A stretch of DNA of 64,000 nucleotides from CAZLFQ01 sp964558975 (GCA_964558975.1 CAZLFQ010000002.1:186001-250000), one strand, 5' to 3'. Positions 41,144 through 50,673 are shown, counted from the first letter of the stretch. Notes: generated by a model from the sequence alone, not told the origin. Numbers and translations: made by a program.

Positions 41144-42254
41144 ATGAAACCCGAATTAGAGACATTGAAAGATAAGATTTCCCAGTCCATAACCTTTTTA
41201 AAGAGGTATCTTTGACTTTGATAAAGCCAAAGACAACCTATCGCAATTAAATACTCAGTGCGAGTCCCCTGACATCTGGAATGACCCAAAGAAAGCAAAA
41301 GTGCTAATGAAGGAACGCAACTACTTAAACAACTCCATCTCTGCAATTGAGAAACTAGAAAACGAACTTACTAATTATATTGAGCTAATTGAAATGGGGG
41401 AAGATGACCCTGCAATTTGTGCTGAGGCAGAAAAAGGACTACAAGACTTACAAAAATTTGCTAAACAGCAAGAAATAGAATGCCTGTTTTCAGGTGAGGC
41501 TGATGCTAACGACTGCTTCATCGAAATTCATGCTGGAGCTGGTGGCACTGAAAGCCATGACTGGGCAGAGATGTTATTTCGCATGTATTGCCGCTGGGCA
41601 GAACGCCATAACTTCAAAATTGAATTAATCGACAAGTTCGTTGGGGAAGAAGCAGGAATAAAATCTGCCACTATAAAAGTCTTAGGACACAATGCTTATG
41701 GCTGGTCGAAATATGAAAGTGGTGTACATAGACTTGTTAGAATCTCTCCTTATAACGCAGCTGGAAAAAGACATACCAGCTTTGCCAGCGTTTGGATTTA
41801 TCCAGTTGTAGACGAGTCAATTCAAATTGAGATCAATGATTCCGATTTGCGTATTGATACCTACCGCTCATCTGGCGCTGGTGGTCAACACGTAAATACA
41901 ACAGATAGTGCTGTTCGCATAACTCACATACCAACAGGCATTGCTGTACAATCGCAAAGCAACCGCTCACAACATAAGAACAAAGATGAGTGTTATTCCA
42001 TGTTGCGTTCAAGGTTATACGAATTAGAATTGAAGAAACGCCAAGATGCGGCTAATACTGTGAACGCACAAAAAACCGACATAGGTTGGGGTAATCAAAT
42101 TCGTTCATACGTTCTGCATCCATACCAGATGGTAAAAGATGCAAGAACTAGTTATGAAGATACCGACTCACAAGGTGTGCTTGACGGCAAAATTGATGAA
42201 TTCATGCGCAGCAACTTGGAAGCGAACGCAACTGGTCAGGGGTTGAAAAATTAA
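41144..42254 (+). CDS. prfB: Peptide chain release factor 2 with programmed +1 frameshift
   Basis: Joined reading frame: 41144-41212, then 41214-42254, giving 369 residues. The zero frame starts MKPELETLKDKISQSITFLK and reaches an in-frame UGA after CTT. Skipping one base continues as DFDKAKDNLSQLNTQCESPD, the conserved RF2 N-terminal helix. RF2 landmarks follow: the stop-codon recognition region RISPYNAAGKRHTSFASV (SPY where E. coli has SPF) and the catalytic GAGGQHVNTTDSAVRI with GGQ. The first ATG in the second frame (41301) is internal. RF2 thereby controls its own level, since UGA readthrough by frameshift rises when RF2 is scarce. murB starts two bases after the stop codon. Confidence 0.95.
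41202..41216 (+). promoter_or_regulatory. RF2 programmed frameshift signal
   Basis: The site is AGAGG-TAT-CTT-TGA-C. An internal Shine-Dalgarno-like AGAGG (41202-41206) lies three bases before the CTT slip codon (41210-41212), followed by UGA (41213-41215) and C. Spacing and order match the classic prfB site, although the purine run is shorter than the usual AGGGGG. Continuation of RF2 homology only in the +1 frame confirms its use. Confidence 0.93.
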
Positions 42255-42255
42255 T

Positions 42256-43143
42256 ATGTCATTAATCAATAGACTTCCAACCGTTACAGGTGATTACCGC
42301 GAAAATGCTAATTTAGGAAAAATGTGTTGGTTCCAAGTTGGTGGCGCTACTGATGTGTTATTTAAACCAAAAGATGTTTCTGACCTATGCAATTTTTTAG
42401 CCAACAAACCTGATGATATTCCCTACTTCGTTTTCGGAGTTGGCTCGAATATTTTAATCCGCGACTCAGGGTTTAGAGGCGTGGCAATTCGTTTGGGAAG
42501 AGAGTTCACAACTATTTCGCATTCAGAAAATATTATTAAAGCAGGTGCAGGTGCGTTAGATGTTAACGTCGCATTATACTCCGCAACTGTTGGCGTTGCT
42601 GGAGTAGAATTTCTATCTGGAATCCCTGGTACAATTGGTGGGGCACTGGCCATGAATGCTGGCGCTTATGGCACTGAAGTAAAGGATATTTTAATTTCTG
42701 CCAAAGCGATTACTCAAAAAGGTGAGCTCAAAGAATTTTCTAATAAAGATTTTGGTTTTAGATATAGAGGGCAAAATTTAGACCCATCTTTAATTTTTGT
42801 TGAAGCATCTCTTCAAGGACGCACTGGAACGTCAGAAGTTGTAAAAAACAAAATTGAAGAAATTCAAAACAGAAGAGAAAGCACACAACCTATTAGATCT
42901 AAAACTGGTGGATCAACTTTCCAAAATCCTGAAGGGCATAAAGCTTGGCAGTTGATCGATCAAGCAGGGTGTCGTGGTTTGAAAATTGGAGGTGCACAAG
43001 TTTCAGAAATGCACTGTAACTTTTTTATAAACACTGGCGATGCAACCGCTAGTGATTTAGAAAATTTGATCAACGAAGTTAAATCTAGAGTGCTTAAAAA
43101 TTCAGGAATCGAGCTGCATGAAGAGATTAGATTTATTGGCTAG
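42256..43143 (+). CDS. murB: UDP-N-acetylenolpyruvoylglucosamine reductase
   Basis: 295 residues. An FAD enzyme reducing enolpyruvyl-UDP-GlcNAc to UDP-MurNAc in peptidoglycan synthesis. It has the FAD-binding FGVGSNILIRDSGFRGVAIRLG, GIPGTIGGALAMNAGAYG, the substrate-reducing Ser in KTGGSTFQNPEG, and the C-terminal Glu in ELHEEIRFIG. The arrangement is that of the shorter type II enzymes. It is close behind prfB and probably cotranscribed. With ispE, the LytM genes and dapB it indicates that this organism still makes peptidoglycan. Confidence 0.95.
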   Translation: MSLINRLPTVTGDYRENANLGKMCWFQVGGATDVLFKPKDVSDLCNFLANKPDDIPYFVFGVGSNILIRDSGFRGVAIRLGREFTTISHSENIIKAGAGALDVNVALYSATVGVAGVEFLSGIPGTIGGALAMNAGAYGTEVKDILISAKAITQKGELKEFSNKDFGFRYRGQNLDPSLIFVEASLQGRTGTSEVVKNKIEEIQNRRESTQPIRSKTGGSTFQNPEGHKAWQLIDQAGCRGLKIGGAQVSEMHCNFFINTGDATASDLENLINEVKSRVLKNSGIELHEEIRFIG

Positions 43144-43353
43144 CTACAGCTTCAGTTCATTCAACAGTTTCTTGAGTGACTCTATGTATGGTTTAATAGC
43201 TGGAAGGTGAGTGTTAATCGTTGCAGATAATTGCTTAGTTACAATACTCCCATACCCCATTTGATCAAGCATTATATATGCAAAAATGGCAATAAAGAAA
43301 AAGCTAGAAAAAAAGTGCCTCCTAACAAACTCTATCAAATAAAACATCTTCAT
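43144..43353 (-). CDS. Small single-helix membrane protein, unknown
   Basis: 69 residues, unrecognised. A basic, aromatic N terminus leads to one membrane helix (about 12-32, HFFSSFFFIAIFAYIMLDQM), followed by an amphipathic tail. Its stop codon abuts the murB stop from the opposite strand. It follows apaG on the same strand with 53 bases between. There is no strong ribosome site, so it could be spurious, but the charge and hydrophobicity pattern looks like a genuine small membrane protein. Confidence 0.45.
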   Translation of the reverse strand: MKMFYLIEFVRRHFFSSFFFIAIFAYIMLDQMGYGSIVTKQLSATINTHLPAIKPYIESLKKLLNELKL

Positions 43354-43406
43354 TTCAAAATATTAGCTCTTCTAAGAGAAACATATTTTCCAAAATAGAA
43401 CAAGTC

Positions 43407-43817
43407 TTAACTTGGCCTATGCTCTTCGAAAGGACTATCTAAAGAGAATGCAGGGATCTTAATTTCAAACTTTCTACCAGAGACAATTTCTTCCATCTCA
43501 TAAGCTCCTTCCATAACACCCGATGGGGTAGGCAAGTATGTTCCGCTAGAATATTGAAATTTCTCATCTTTCTTTAGTATTGGCTGCTCTCCAACCACGC
43601 CCTTGCCTCTTACTTCGTTTATCCCTCCATTCTCATCAATGATTCTCCAATATCTACTTCTTAACTGCACGGTCTCATCACTTAAGTTAGATATCTCAAC
43701 ATTATAAGCCCACACAAAAAAGTTTTTAGCCTTAATGCTTTGATCTGGAAGGAAAATTGGCTGCACAGCTACCTCTATTGAATTGGTAGTAGCTCTATAA
43801 ATTGCTCCTGCTTTCAT
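43407..43817 (-). CDS. apaG: ApaG (Co2+/Mg2+ efflux-associated DUF525 protein)
   Basis: 136 residues, the full DUF525 beta-sandwich. Signatures are FFVWAYNVEISNLSDETVQLRSRYWRI, the glycine-rich VRGKGVVGEQPILKKDEKFQYSSGTYL and SGVMEGAYEME. In enterobacteria ApaG is linked genetically to apaH and corA, but its biochemical role is unclear. It is transcribed away from the LytM gene at 43.9 kb. Confidence 0.93.
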   Translation of the reverse strand: MKAGAIYRATTNSIEVAVQPIFLPDQSIKAKNFFVWAYNVEISNLSDETVQLRSRYWRIIDENGGINEVRGKGVVGEQPILKKDEKFQYSSGTYLPTPSGVMEGAYEMEEIVSGRKFEIKIPAFSLDSPFEEHRPS

Positions 43818-43937
43818 ATACTTAGATAATTTTTTAAAATACTACCGAATTAAAATTAATTGCCAACAGTTATTTATGATTGCACCTTAACCTTTACCCT
43901 TGTATAAAAAGAGTTGGAAGGAACTTTTTGGGGTAAG

Positions 43938-45266
43938 ATGGTAAAAGCGTTTCTTAAAGATAAATATCATATTGTTTTCTCTTTAGTGATCGTGTTATCG
44001 CTTTGCCTAAATCTGTACTTTCTATCTCCAAAAATATCTGTTGAATTCCCCTCATTCGATGTTCCTATTGAAGATGGCGACACAGTAGTCCCAACAGAAT
44101 CTCATTCAATAACCATTTCTGTAGGCAAAGGTGATACTTTATCGAAAGTTCTAGGCTCTATAGGAATTAGCTCAACTGAATCGCAAAAAATAATAGACGC
44201 AACTCAAGCAGTCTTTAAATCTTCCCAACTTAGAATGGGTGATAAAGTTACCGTTGAACCTGTTACAACAGATACTAATTCAGGAACAATAATTGCTGCT
44301 CACCCTGAAAGAATAGTAATCTCATTAGACCAAAAAGATATAGTTATCACTCTAGATCAAGCTCATGAAAAATACTCAGCAAAAGAAATACCCGTTGAAT
44401 TAATTAGACAAACAAAACTAGTAAGCGGCACAATTAATGGCAGCTTATATAATGCCGCCAAAAACTCTGGAGCAGACACAAATGTCATCATGTCATTTAT
44501 AAATCTTTACAGTTACAACATAGACTTCCAACGCGACATCAAAGCTGGTGATTCATTTAAAATATACTATGAATATAAAACTGATAAATCAGGCAGAAAA
44601 GTCAAAGAGGCAAAAATTTTATACGCCTCTTTGAACTCAAGAGGGGATAACAAAGATATTTACTTATATGAAATGAGTAACGGCAAATCTGATTATTTTG
44701 ATACCAATGGCGAAAGCATTAGAAGAGCTCTACTCAGAACCCCTATCAACGGCGCTAGAATAACCTCGTCTTTTGGTCTTCGCCATCATCCTGTATTGGG
44801 TTATTCAAAAATGCATAAAGGTTTAGATTACGGTGCGCCTACTGGAACACCAATCCTTGCAGCTGGTGATGGTGTAGTGTCTTTCACAAAATCACAAGCT
44901 CGTGGTTACGGCAGACATATTCAGATAAAACATAACGCAACGCATGCTACGTTATACGCTCACTTGAGCAAGTTTGCCTCTGGTATCAAACCCGGAACTA
45001 GGGTTTCTCAAGGGCAAGTAATAGGGTATGTTGGAGCAACTGGCATGGCGACTGGTCCTCACCTTCATTACGAAGTAATCCAGAATGGTAAGAAAGTTAA
45101 CCCTAGCAAAATTAGCTTCCCTAAAGTACCACCATTGAAAGGAACTGAATTGGCAAGATTCAAAAAAAGTATTATAAGATTTGAAACGATGATTGCAGGA
45201 CTTGAAGAAAAGAAAAGTGAAGAACTTGCTCAGGTCTCAATCAAAGGTGTGTTTAATTTACTATAA
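43938..45266 (+). CDS. M23-family (LytM) peptidoglycan endopeptidase, membrane anchored
   Basis: 442 residues. ATG 43938 is preferred to a TTG eight codons upstream. A cytoplasmic lead (KAFLKDKYH) and a membrane helix (about 5-28) precede a LysM/OapA-like region (ISVGKGDTLSKVLGSIGIS, RMGDKVTV). The peptidase domain lies at about 275-385 with intact zinc ligands: HKGLDYGAPTGTP (His, Asp) and HLHYE, plus HATLYAHLS. It should cleave peptide cross-bridges in the periplasm, as MepM-type enzymes do. It is paired with the degenerate LytM lipoprotein six bases downstream. Confidence 0.92.
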   Translation: MVKAFLKDKYHIVFSLVIVLSLCLNLYFLSPKISVEFPSFDVPIEDGDTVVPTESHSITISVGKGDTLSKVLGSIGISSTESQKIIDATQAVFKSSQLRMGDKVTVEPVTTDTNSGTIIAAHPERIVISLDQKDIVITLDQAHEKYSAKEIPVELIRQTKLVSGTINGSLYNAAKNSGADTNVIMSFINLYSYNIDFQRDIKAGDSFKIYYEYKTDKSGRKVKEAKILYASLNSRGDNKDIYLYEMSNGKSDYFDTNGESIRRALLRTPINGARITSSFGLRHHPVLGYSKMHKGLDYGAPTGTPILAAGDGVVSFTKSQARGYGRHIQIKHNATHATLYAHLSKFASGIKPGTRVSQGQVIGYVGATGMATGPHLHYEVIQNGKKVNPSKISFPKVPPLKGTELARFKKSIIRFETMIAGLEEKKSEELAQVSIKGVFNLL

Positions 45267-45272
45267 AATATA

Positions 45273-46181
45273 ATGAAGCTATCTAACAAAACTTTAAGCA
45301 TATTATTCTTAACCACTTCGGCCCTAGTACTTAGTGGGTGCTTATCTCAAACTCCTGCAGAAGTAGTTGATAAAAGCCAAACTTATTTTGGAAAAAATCA
45401 GAGTCAAACTGCTCAAAGTGTTTATAGTAAAAGCATTACTCCTTCTCAGCAACCATCTATCGATACAAACGGCATTGTTATGCAATCTCTTGAACCGCTA
45501 AAACAGCCTACTAGTGAATCTGCAGATACTGCAACTGAACAAAAACCTACTTCAGGCTATCTTATATCAAAAACTAAAGTTGTCAGAGAAGTCGAAGCTG
45601 AGCCAACTAAAAAAATGGCTCAAACTGAACAACCAAGGCAATTACCAAATGAAGACAAATTTCTTAACGACACTCCTGTAAATTCAGACTCTGCAACCAA
45701 TGGAGATCTAACTTACGAAGAGCCAGCAGTTCTGAACAAGCAATCGACTCAGACTACGTCAAAAGATACTAAACCTGATTTCTCTACTCACTCCCCACTA
45801 AACCTAAGCCAATTTGAATGGCCTGTTGTAGGAGGGAAAGTAGTATCGCGCTTTGGCAAATCTGGTAATAAATTTAACGAAGGCATAAATATCTCTGCTC
45901 CTCTAGGCTCGCCAGTTACAGCAGCAGGAGATGGTAAAGTGATTTATATAGGAAACAACATTGAGGGTTACGGCAACTTAATTATTGTTAAGCACTCTGG
46001 TGATTACATGACTGCCTATTCCCATGTCCAAGACATCCTCGTAGAAAGGGGTGTGCAAGTTAGAAAGGGCGAAAGTATTGCTACAGTTGGTCAAACTGGA
46101 AATATATCTGCGCCTCAACTACACTTCTCAGTAAGAAAAGGTAAAAAAACAATTAATCCTGAAGGGAGTGCTGCGGGCTAA
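45273..46181 (+). CDS. nlpD: NlpD-like LytM lipoprotein (degenerate M23)
   Basis: 302 residues. The N terminus is a lipoprotein signal with lipobox LSGC (Cys23). A low-complexity Gln/Thr/Ser/Pro linker runs to about 180, then a LytM domain (about 185-298). The zinc motif is broken: HxGxD is NEGIN, and the last block reads QLHFSVR. It should therefore lack peptidase activity and act as an amidase activator, like NlpD and EnvC in cell separation. No separate LysM is evident. The tail overlaps the convergent ankyrin-like gene by 29 bases. Confidence 0.88.
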   Translation: MKLSNKTLSILFLTTSALVLSGCLSQTPAEVVDKSQTYFGKNQSQTAQSVYSKSITPSQQPSIDTNGIVMQSLEPLKQPTSESADTATEQKPTSGYLISKTKVVREVEAEPTKKMAQTEQPRQLPNEDKFLNDTPVNSDSATNGDLTYEEPAVLNKQSTQTTSKDTKPDFSTHSPLNLSQFEWPVVGGKVVSRFGKSGNKFNEGINISAPLGSPVTAAGDGKVIYIGNNIEGYGNLIIVKHSGDYMTAYSHVQDILVERGVQVRKGESIATVGQTGNISAPQLHFSVRKGKKTINPEGSAAG

Positions 46182-47100
46182 AATTACTCTCTCTCGATTC
46201 TAAAACATACTGCACCCATTTCCTTTGTTTACCTAATCCACATTGAATATTTAAGAGATTAATGGTAGTCTTCAATTTAACTTCTTTTATACCTTCATCT
46301 GTCTCAACCAATGGTGAAGCGCCGTATTGTAGCAATAAACCTACAATTTCAAGCTCATTTGGCCTAACTTTCAAAGCATATGAAACTATGGTCTCTTTTT
46401 GATAATGAAGATTCAACAAGACACTTAGATCACCTCCAATCTGATTTTCTTCATACCATTTAAGATAATCAAGTAACCTTAATATCAGGCCATATTGTGC
46501 GATTTTCACAAAACCAAAAATATAATCTCTTATATTCAAGACATTACTATCACTATCTAACCAAACCCTTGAATTACAAACTTCCAAATTCGTTTTGTAT
46601 ACAAGCATTTTTCCCATATACATCATCTGGGCAACCATTGGATACTCAAAACCATATACTTTTCTTATGCCATCTTGAACATTCCACCAAACTTCCTTCT
46701 CTCCATGAACATAGTCATATTTTATAAAGAGAATATCACGGCCACAGATCCCCAATTTACTTTTGATGTTTGGATCAACACCCTTTGAAAGAAGGTAATT
46801 TACAATACTTGGTACTTTGTTATCTGGAATTGTCATCTTCCACAGACCTGAAAATATGTAGAAAATATTTTCACCAAATTTATTCGTTCGAGCTATATTA
46901 TAACCGAGACTAATTAGCACTTCTGCTGCCTCCGTTTGTCCTGCAACCAAAAGAGTCTCGAATATATCTAGACCTGTATCTGGCAGCTTGGAATAAAACA
47001 AATCATTCCTCTCGCTTATCGAAGTCTTAGCATTTACAATTTTTTTGTAGACGTCACCATCCTGATAACTTACCGACGGTTGTTCATAAAAATTGAGCAT
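46153..47100 (-). CDS. Divergent ankyrin-repeat protein
   Basis: 315 residues. Recognisable ankyrin-like units are FETLLVAGQTEAAEVLISLGYNIARTNKFGEN, IVNYLLSKGVDPNIKSKLG and VSYALKVRPNELEIVGLLLQYGASPLVETDEG. The middle (about 125-215) is poorly conserved and rich in Tyr/Trp. There is no signal peptide or membrane helix. It may be cytosolic or a secreted host-directed protein. It starts seven bases after the end of the EAL-like gene on the same strand, so the two are probably cotranscribed. Confidence 0.72.
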   Translation of the reverse strand: MLNFYEQPSVSYQDGDVYKKIVNAKTSISERNDLFYSKLPDTGLDIFETLLVAGQTEAAEVLISLGYNIARTNKFGENIFYIFSGLWKMTIPDNKVPSIVNYLLSKGVDPNIKSKLGICGRDILFIKYDYVHGEKEVWWNVQDGIRKVYGFEYPMVAQMMYMGKMLVYKTNLEVCNSRVWLDSDSNVLNIRDYIFGFVKIAQYGLILRLLDYLKWYEENQIGGDLSVLLNLHYQKETIVSYALKVRPNELEIVGLLLQYGASPLVETDEGIKEVKLKTTINLLNIQCGLGKQRKWVQYVLESRESNFSPQHSLQD

Positions 47101-47107
47101 TCTGCAC

Positions 47108-48286
47108 TCATAGATTAGAACTTATATAAGATCCATGGAACAAATTCAGTCCTAGAGCTTTACCAATCTCAATTGCTTTCACGGACTCACAGTGAGTTAA
47201 AATTATTCTACTGCTGCCAGAAACTTGGATTTTAGTTTTTAATGCATGTAAATTTTCTTCATAACTCTGCTTAAGTAATGACGGCTGCCACTTTAATTTC
47301 ATCAGGTCAAAACCAAGCAAATTCCTATCTGTATTTAAGAAACTAACATTATCCAAACCATACAAACAAAGTTTAAAACCTTGATTCTTTAAACGATCTC
47401 TAAGCTCAAATAAGTCTGCAAGATTTTTGTACACATCACTTATATGAATGCCAATTATTAGATTTTTCTTTTTTTCTTCTGGCAATGCTTCATTAAAAAT
47501 TCTGAACTCTTCACCGTTTAACACATTCAAAGATAGTCTAAAGATTAAGGCAGAATGATGTCCCGAAGTTAATAGGTTTAAAACTCTAATCAAAATTCTA
47601 ATCTCAACAAATTCTCTTACATAAGAAAATAAATTAGCATTTGTTGTTAAATCTTTGTTGTGTCCAAGAAACGTTCTTAAAATATCAGCATCAAAAGATA
47701 TATTATCAATAACTTTACTACATACAACGGCACTTGGATCTGTAGCAATAGGGGTAATATTTATAACTTGTCCCCAATCAATACCAGCCAAAGCATCTTC
47801 AATTTGCCCACTAATTAACGAAAGGAGAGAAGTTGATCGTTTAGTCTGTTGCCTAAAATCAACAAACTGGTTGTCATTAGCAGCATTTTGTATTTTTAAC
47901 TTACAATACTCTAAAAAATAACTCCAATTTTTACTTGAATCATAGACTGAGCAAAAATTATCATTCTCAACCCCTTCATTATAGGCTAAAGCATCATCAG
48001 CAAATAAATATCTAATTTGGTATATCGATTCAAGAATTTGCTTTGGAGCACCGCTTTTAAGCACAAGCACTAGATCTCCGTCTTTAAGAACATAAATTTC
48101 ACCTAGCGATGCTTTAAGCTGATCTTTAAGAATATTTGCCGCAATATTTATATGGTCATTACTATCTCTTTTTGTGCCCAATTTAGAAAGATTGAACACT
48201 ACTGCACTAATATTATTAACACCAACAAGAGTGGAATTAACCGCACTCTCTAACCGTTGCTCCGCAGCTTGAGTATAAAGATTCAT
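47108..48286 (-). CDS. Degenerate EAL-domain protein
   Basis: 392 residues. The C-terminal half (about 215-392) has the EAL phosphodiesterase outline. RLSLNVLNGEEFRIF stands in for the start. FELRDRLKNQGFKLCLYGLDNVSFLNTDRNLLGFDLMKLKW corresponds to the DDFGTG and IKID region. IILTHCESVKAIEIGKALGLNLFHGSYI corresponds to the EGVE and QGY end. None of the metal ligands of an active EAL (E of EAL, DD, K, E) is convincingly kept. The N-terminal half resembles the sensory part of a family of alphaproteobacterial EAL proteins (GEIYVLKDGDLVLVL, RYLFADDALAY). It is probably a c-di-GMP-independent scaffold or sensor. Confidence 0.7.
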   Translation of the reverse strand: MNLYTQAAEQRLESAVNSTLVGVNNISAVVFNLSKLGTKRDSNDHINIAANILKDQLKASLGEIYVLKDGDLVLVLKSGAPKQILESIYQIRYLFADDALAYNEGVENDNFCSVYDSSKNWSYFLEYCKLKIQNAANDNQFVDFRQQTKRSTSLLSLISGQIEDALAGIDWGQVINITPIATDPSAVVCSKVIDNISFDADILRTFLGHNKDLTTNANLFSYVREFVEIRILIRVLNLLTSGHHSALIFRLSLNVLNGEEFRIFNEALPEEKKKNLIIGIHISDVYKNLADLFELRDRLKNQGFKLCLYGLDNVSFLNTDRNLLGFDLMKLKWQPSLLKQSYEENLHALKTKIQVSGSSRIILTHCESVKAIEIGKALGLNLFHGSYISSNL

Positions 48287-48334
48287 AACTAAATTTTATA
48301 TTTGATTCTAGTAGTATATAAAACTTTCAGATAT

Positions 48335-49162
48335 TTACAATGCCAACAAATCAGCATGACTCCACCAATTTTTTGGAACTTGGTTTTGCACATTATGAAG
48401 TGACTTGATATTTTCAAAAACTCCAAAGCAAGTTGACCCAGCTCCTGACATTCTTGCAATTTTAACACCTTTTTGGTTCTTCAGGAATTTTATTACATCT
48501 TTGATTTGCGGAGCAATTTCGCAAGCATTATCATATAGATCATTATGTCCTTCAGTAATTAGACATTTAAGATTACTTTCTAAGCTGGATATAGTGGTCA
48601 AGCCACGGCATGATATCGAAAATTCTGAAAAACCTCTTTGGAATACTTCTTTGGTAGAAACATGAAGATTTGGATTTATCAATAGTATTGGCAGTTCCAC
48701 TCCTAATGTCATAGGAGTTATTTTTTCGCCAATACCTTCTAAAAATGCAGTCTTACAACCTATAAAAAAAGGAACGTCCGCGCCAAGTTTAATAGCATAC
48801 TTCTCTAACTGATTATAAGTCAGATTTAATTTCCAAAGCTCATTAAGCATCTTTAAAACTGTAGCTGCATTTGAAGATCCACCACCTAAACCAGCCCCAA
48901 TTGGGATATTTTTTGCAATATGGATTTTGCAACCTATCTTAATTCTGAAATCTGTTTTCAATAAATTAGCAGCTTTGATAACTATGTTATCCTCAATATC
49001 TGCACCATCTACAGTACAAGAAACATCGTCATATTCGCTAACAACTATAGTGTCTGAGAGATGCAGGGGAGCAAAAAGACTTTCCAAAAGATGGAATCCA
49101 TCTTGACGCTTCCCCACAACATGTAGGAATAGATTTATTTTAGCTGGCGAATCAGCAATCAC
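48335..49162 (-). CDS. ispE: 4-diphosphocytidyl-2-C-methyl-D-erythritol kinase
   Basis: 275 residues. A GHMP kinase of the MEP isoprenoid pathway. Signatures are SPAKINLFLHVVGKRQDGFH, the ATP loop IPIGAGLGGGSSNAATVL, LGADVPFFIG and the C-terminal ARMSGAGSTCFGVF. It starts at a GTG five bases after the rho stop codon, so it appears coupled to rho. Isoprenoids here would feed ubiquinone, undecaprenyl phosphate and MiaB substrate. Confidence 0.94.
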   Translation of the reverse strand: MIADSPAKINLFLHVVGKRQDGFHLLESLFAPLHLSDTIVVSEYDDVSCTVDGADIEDNIVIKAANLLKTDFRIKIGCKIHIAKNIPIGAGLGGGSSNAATVLKMLNELWKLNLTYNQLEKYAIKLGADVPFFIGCKTAFLEGIGEKITPMTLGVELPILLINPNLHVSTKEVFQRGFSEFSISCRGLTTISSLESNLKCLITEGHNDLYDNACEIAPQIKDVIKFLKNQKGVKIARMSGAGSTCFGVFENIKSLHNVQNQVPKNWWSHADLLAL

Positions 49163-49167
49163 GCTAA

Positions 49168-50673
49168 CTAACTACCACTATTAGGGTTCATTCTCTCAAA
49201 GAAAGAATCGTTGGTTTTAGTACCTTGCATCTTATCAATCAAGAACTCTATCGCATCAACTGTACCCATTGGGTTAAGAATACGACGTAGTACCCACATC
49301 TTAGAAAGTGTTGCTTTATCAATAAGCAGATCTTCTTTTCTTGTACCAGATTTAGCAACATCCAATGCTGGAAACACTCTTTTATCAGCAACTTTCCTAT
49401 CAAGAACAATCTCGGCGTTACCTGTACCTTTGAATTCTTCAAAGATTACTTCGTCCATTCTCGACCCTGTCTCGATTAATGCTGTAGCTATGATAGTTAA
49501 TGAACCACCTTCCTCTATATTTCGCGCTGCTCCAAAAAATCTTTTTGGGCGCTGCAATGCATTTGAATCAACACCACCACTTAGCACTTTACCAGACGAT
49601 GGGACTACGTTGTTATATGCTCTTGCTAAACGAGTTATCGAATCAAGAAGAATTACAACATCATGTTTTGACTCAACAAGTCGCTTCGCTTTTTCAATTA
49701 CCATTTCAGCTAATTGCACGTGACGGGTAGAAGGCTCATCAAAAGTTGAACTAACAACTTCTCCTTTAACCGAACGCGCCATGTCAGTTACTTCTTCTGG
49801 ACGCTCATCTATCAAAAGGACAATCAATTTTATATCTGGATGGTTCGCAGTAATTGAATGCGCGATATTTTGCAACAATACAGTTTTACCTGTCCTAGGA
49901 GGAGCAACAATAAGCGCCCTTTGCCCTTTTCCAAGAGGTGAAACTATATCTATGATTCTTTGACTCAAACTTGAAGATGTTGTTTCCAACTTAATCTTTT
50001 TATTTGGATACAATGGCGTCAAATCGTCAAAATGAACTCTGTGATGCGTGTTTAGAGACTCACTTCCATTAACTTCGTTGATTTTAATTAAAGCAAAGTA
50101 CCTTTCACCTTTTTTTGGTGCACGAACTGGACCTGACAAGGTATCACCTGTCCTCAAACCCATTCTACGAATTTGATTTGGTGACACATAAATGTCATCT
50201 GGCCCAGGAGTATAATTCGATTCCATAGATCTAAGAAACCCATATCCATCTTGAAGAACTTCCAAGACTCCTTCTCCTATCATTACTCCGCCTTTTTCAG
50301 CAAGGTGCTTCAAAATAACAAAAACTAAATCATGTTTTAGTAACGTACTTGGGCTTTCAACACCTAAGGATTCGGCTAAATCTAGTAATTCTTCGGGCGA
50401 TCTTTTCTTAAGATCTTTTAAATGGAATACCATTTCTGCATCATCAGCACTAGGCTCAGAATGCGAATTATTTTCTATATTCTTGTAATTTCTTTCATTA
50501 AGCTGCTCTTCCTTATCTTCTACAGAACTTGAAACTTCAGGAGCAGAAGGAGATTCTTCTTTGGTTCTCACGCTTCGACTGATGGTTAGCTTTTTTGGTT
50601 TTTGTGTTTGCTCTACTTCTTCTGTCACGGCAACTTCTTGCTGAGCATCATCTTTAGATATTTTCGGTACCAT
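49168..50673 (-). CDS. rho: Transcription termination factor Rho
   Basis: 501 residues. An acidic, low-complexity N-terminal extension of about 80 residues precedes the Rho N-terminal domain (KKRSPEELLDLAESLGVESP), the cold-shock RNA-binding domain (GVLEVLQDGYGFLRSMESNY) and the hexameric ATPase with Walker A APPRTGKT (258-265), LLIDERPEEVTDM and the R-loop region. RNA-binding Q and R loops look intact. The extension is within the range seen in alphaproteobacteria. Rho fits a genome where convergent genes overlap and hairpin terminators are rare. Confidence 0.96.
   Translation of the reverse strand: MVPKISKDDAQQEVAVTEEVEQTQKPKKLTISRSVRTKEESPSAPEVSSSVEDKEEQLNERNYKNIENNSHSEPSADDAEMVFHLKDLKKRSPEELLDLAESLGVESPSTLLKHDLVFVILKHLAEKGGVMIGEGVLEVLQDGYGFLRSMESNYTPGPDDIYVSPNQIRRMGLRTGDTLSGPVRAPKKGERYFALIKINEVNGSESLNTHHRVHFDDLTPLYPNKKIKLETTSSSLSQRIIDIVSPLGKGQRALIVAPPRTGKTVLLQNIAHSITANHPDIKLIVLLIDERPEEVTDMARSVKGEVVSSTFDEPSTRHVQLAEMVIEKAKRLVESKHDVVILLDSITRLARAYNNVVPSSGKVLSGGVDSNALQRPKRFFGAARNIEEGGSLTIIATALIETGSRMDEVIFEEFKGTGNAEIVLDRKVADKRVFPALDVAKSGTRKEDLLIDKATLSKMWVLRRILNPMGTVDAIEFLIDKMQGTKTNDSFFERMNPNSGS

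Noticed and set aside
41301..42254. ATG at 41301 as the start of RF2
   Set aside because: The conserved N-terminal helices of RF2 are encoded upstream in two frames joined by a canonical frameshift site, so 41301 is internal.
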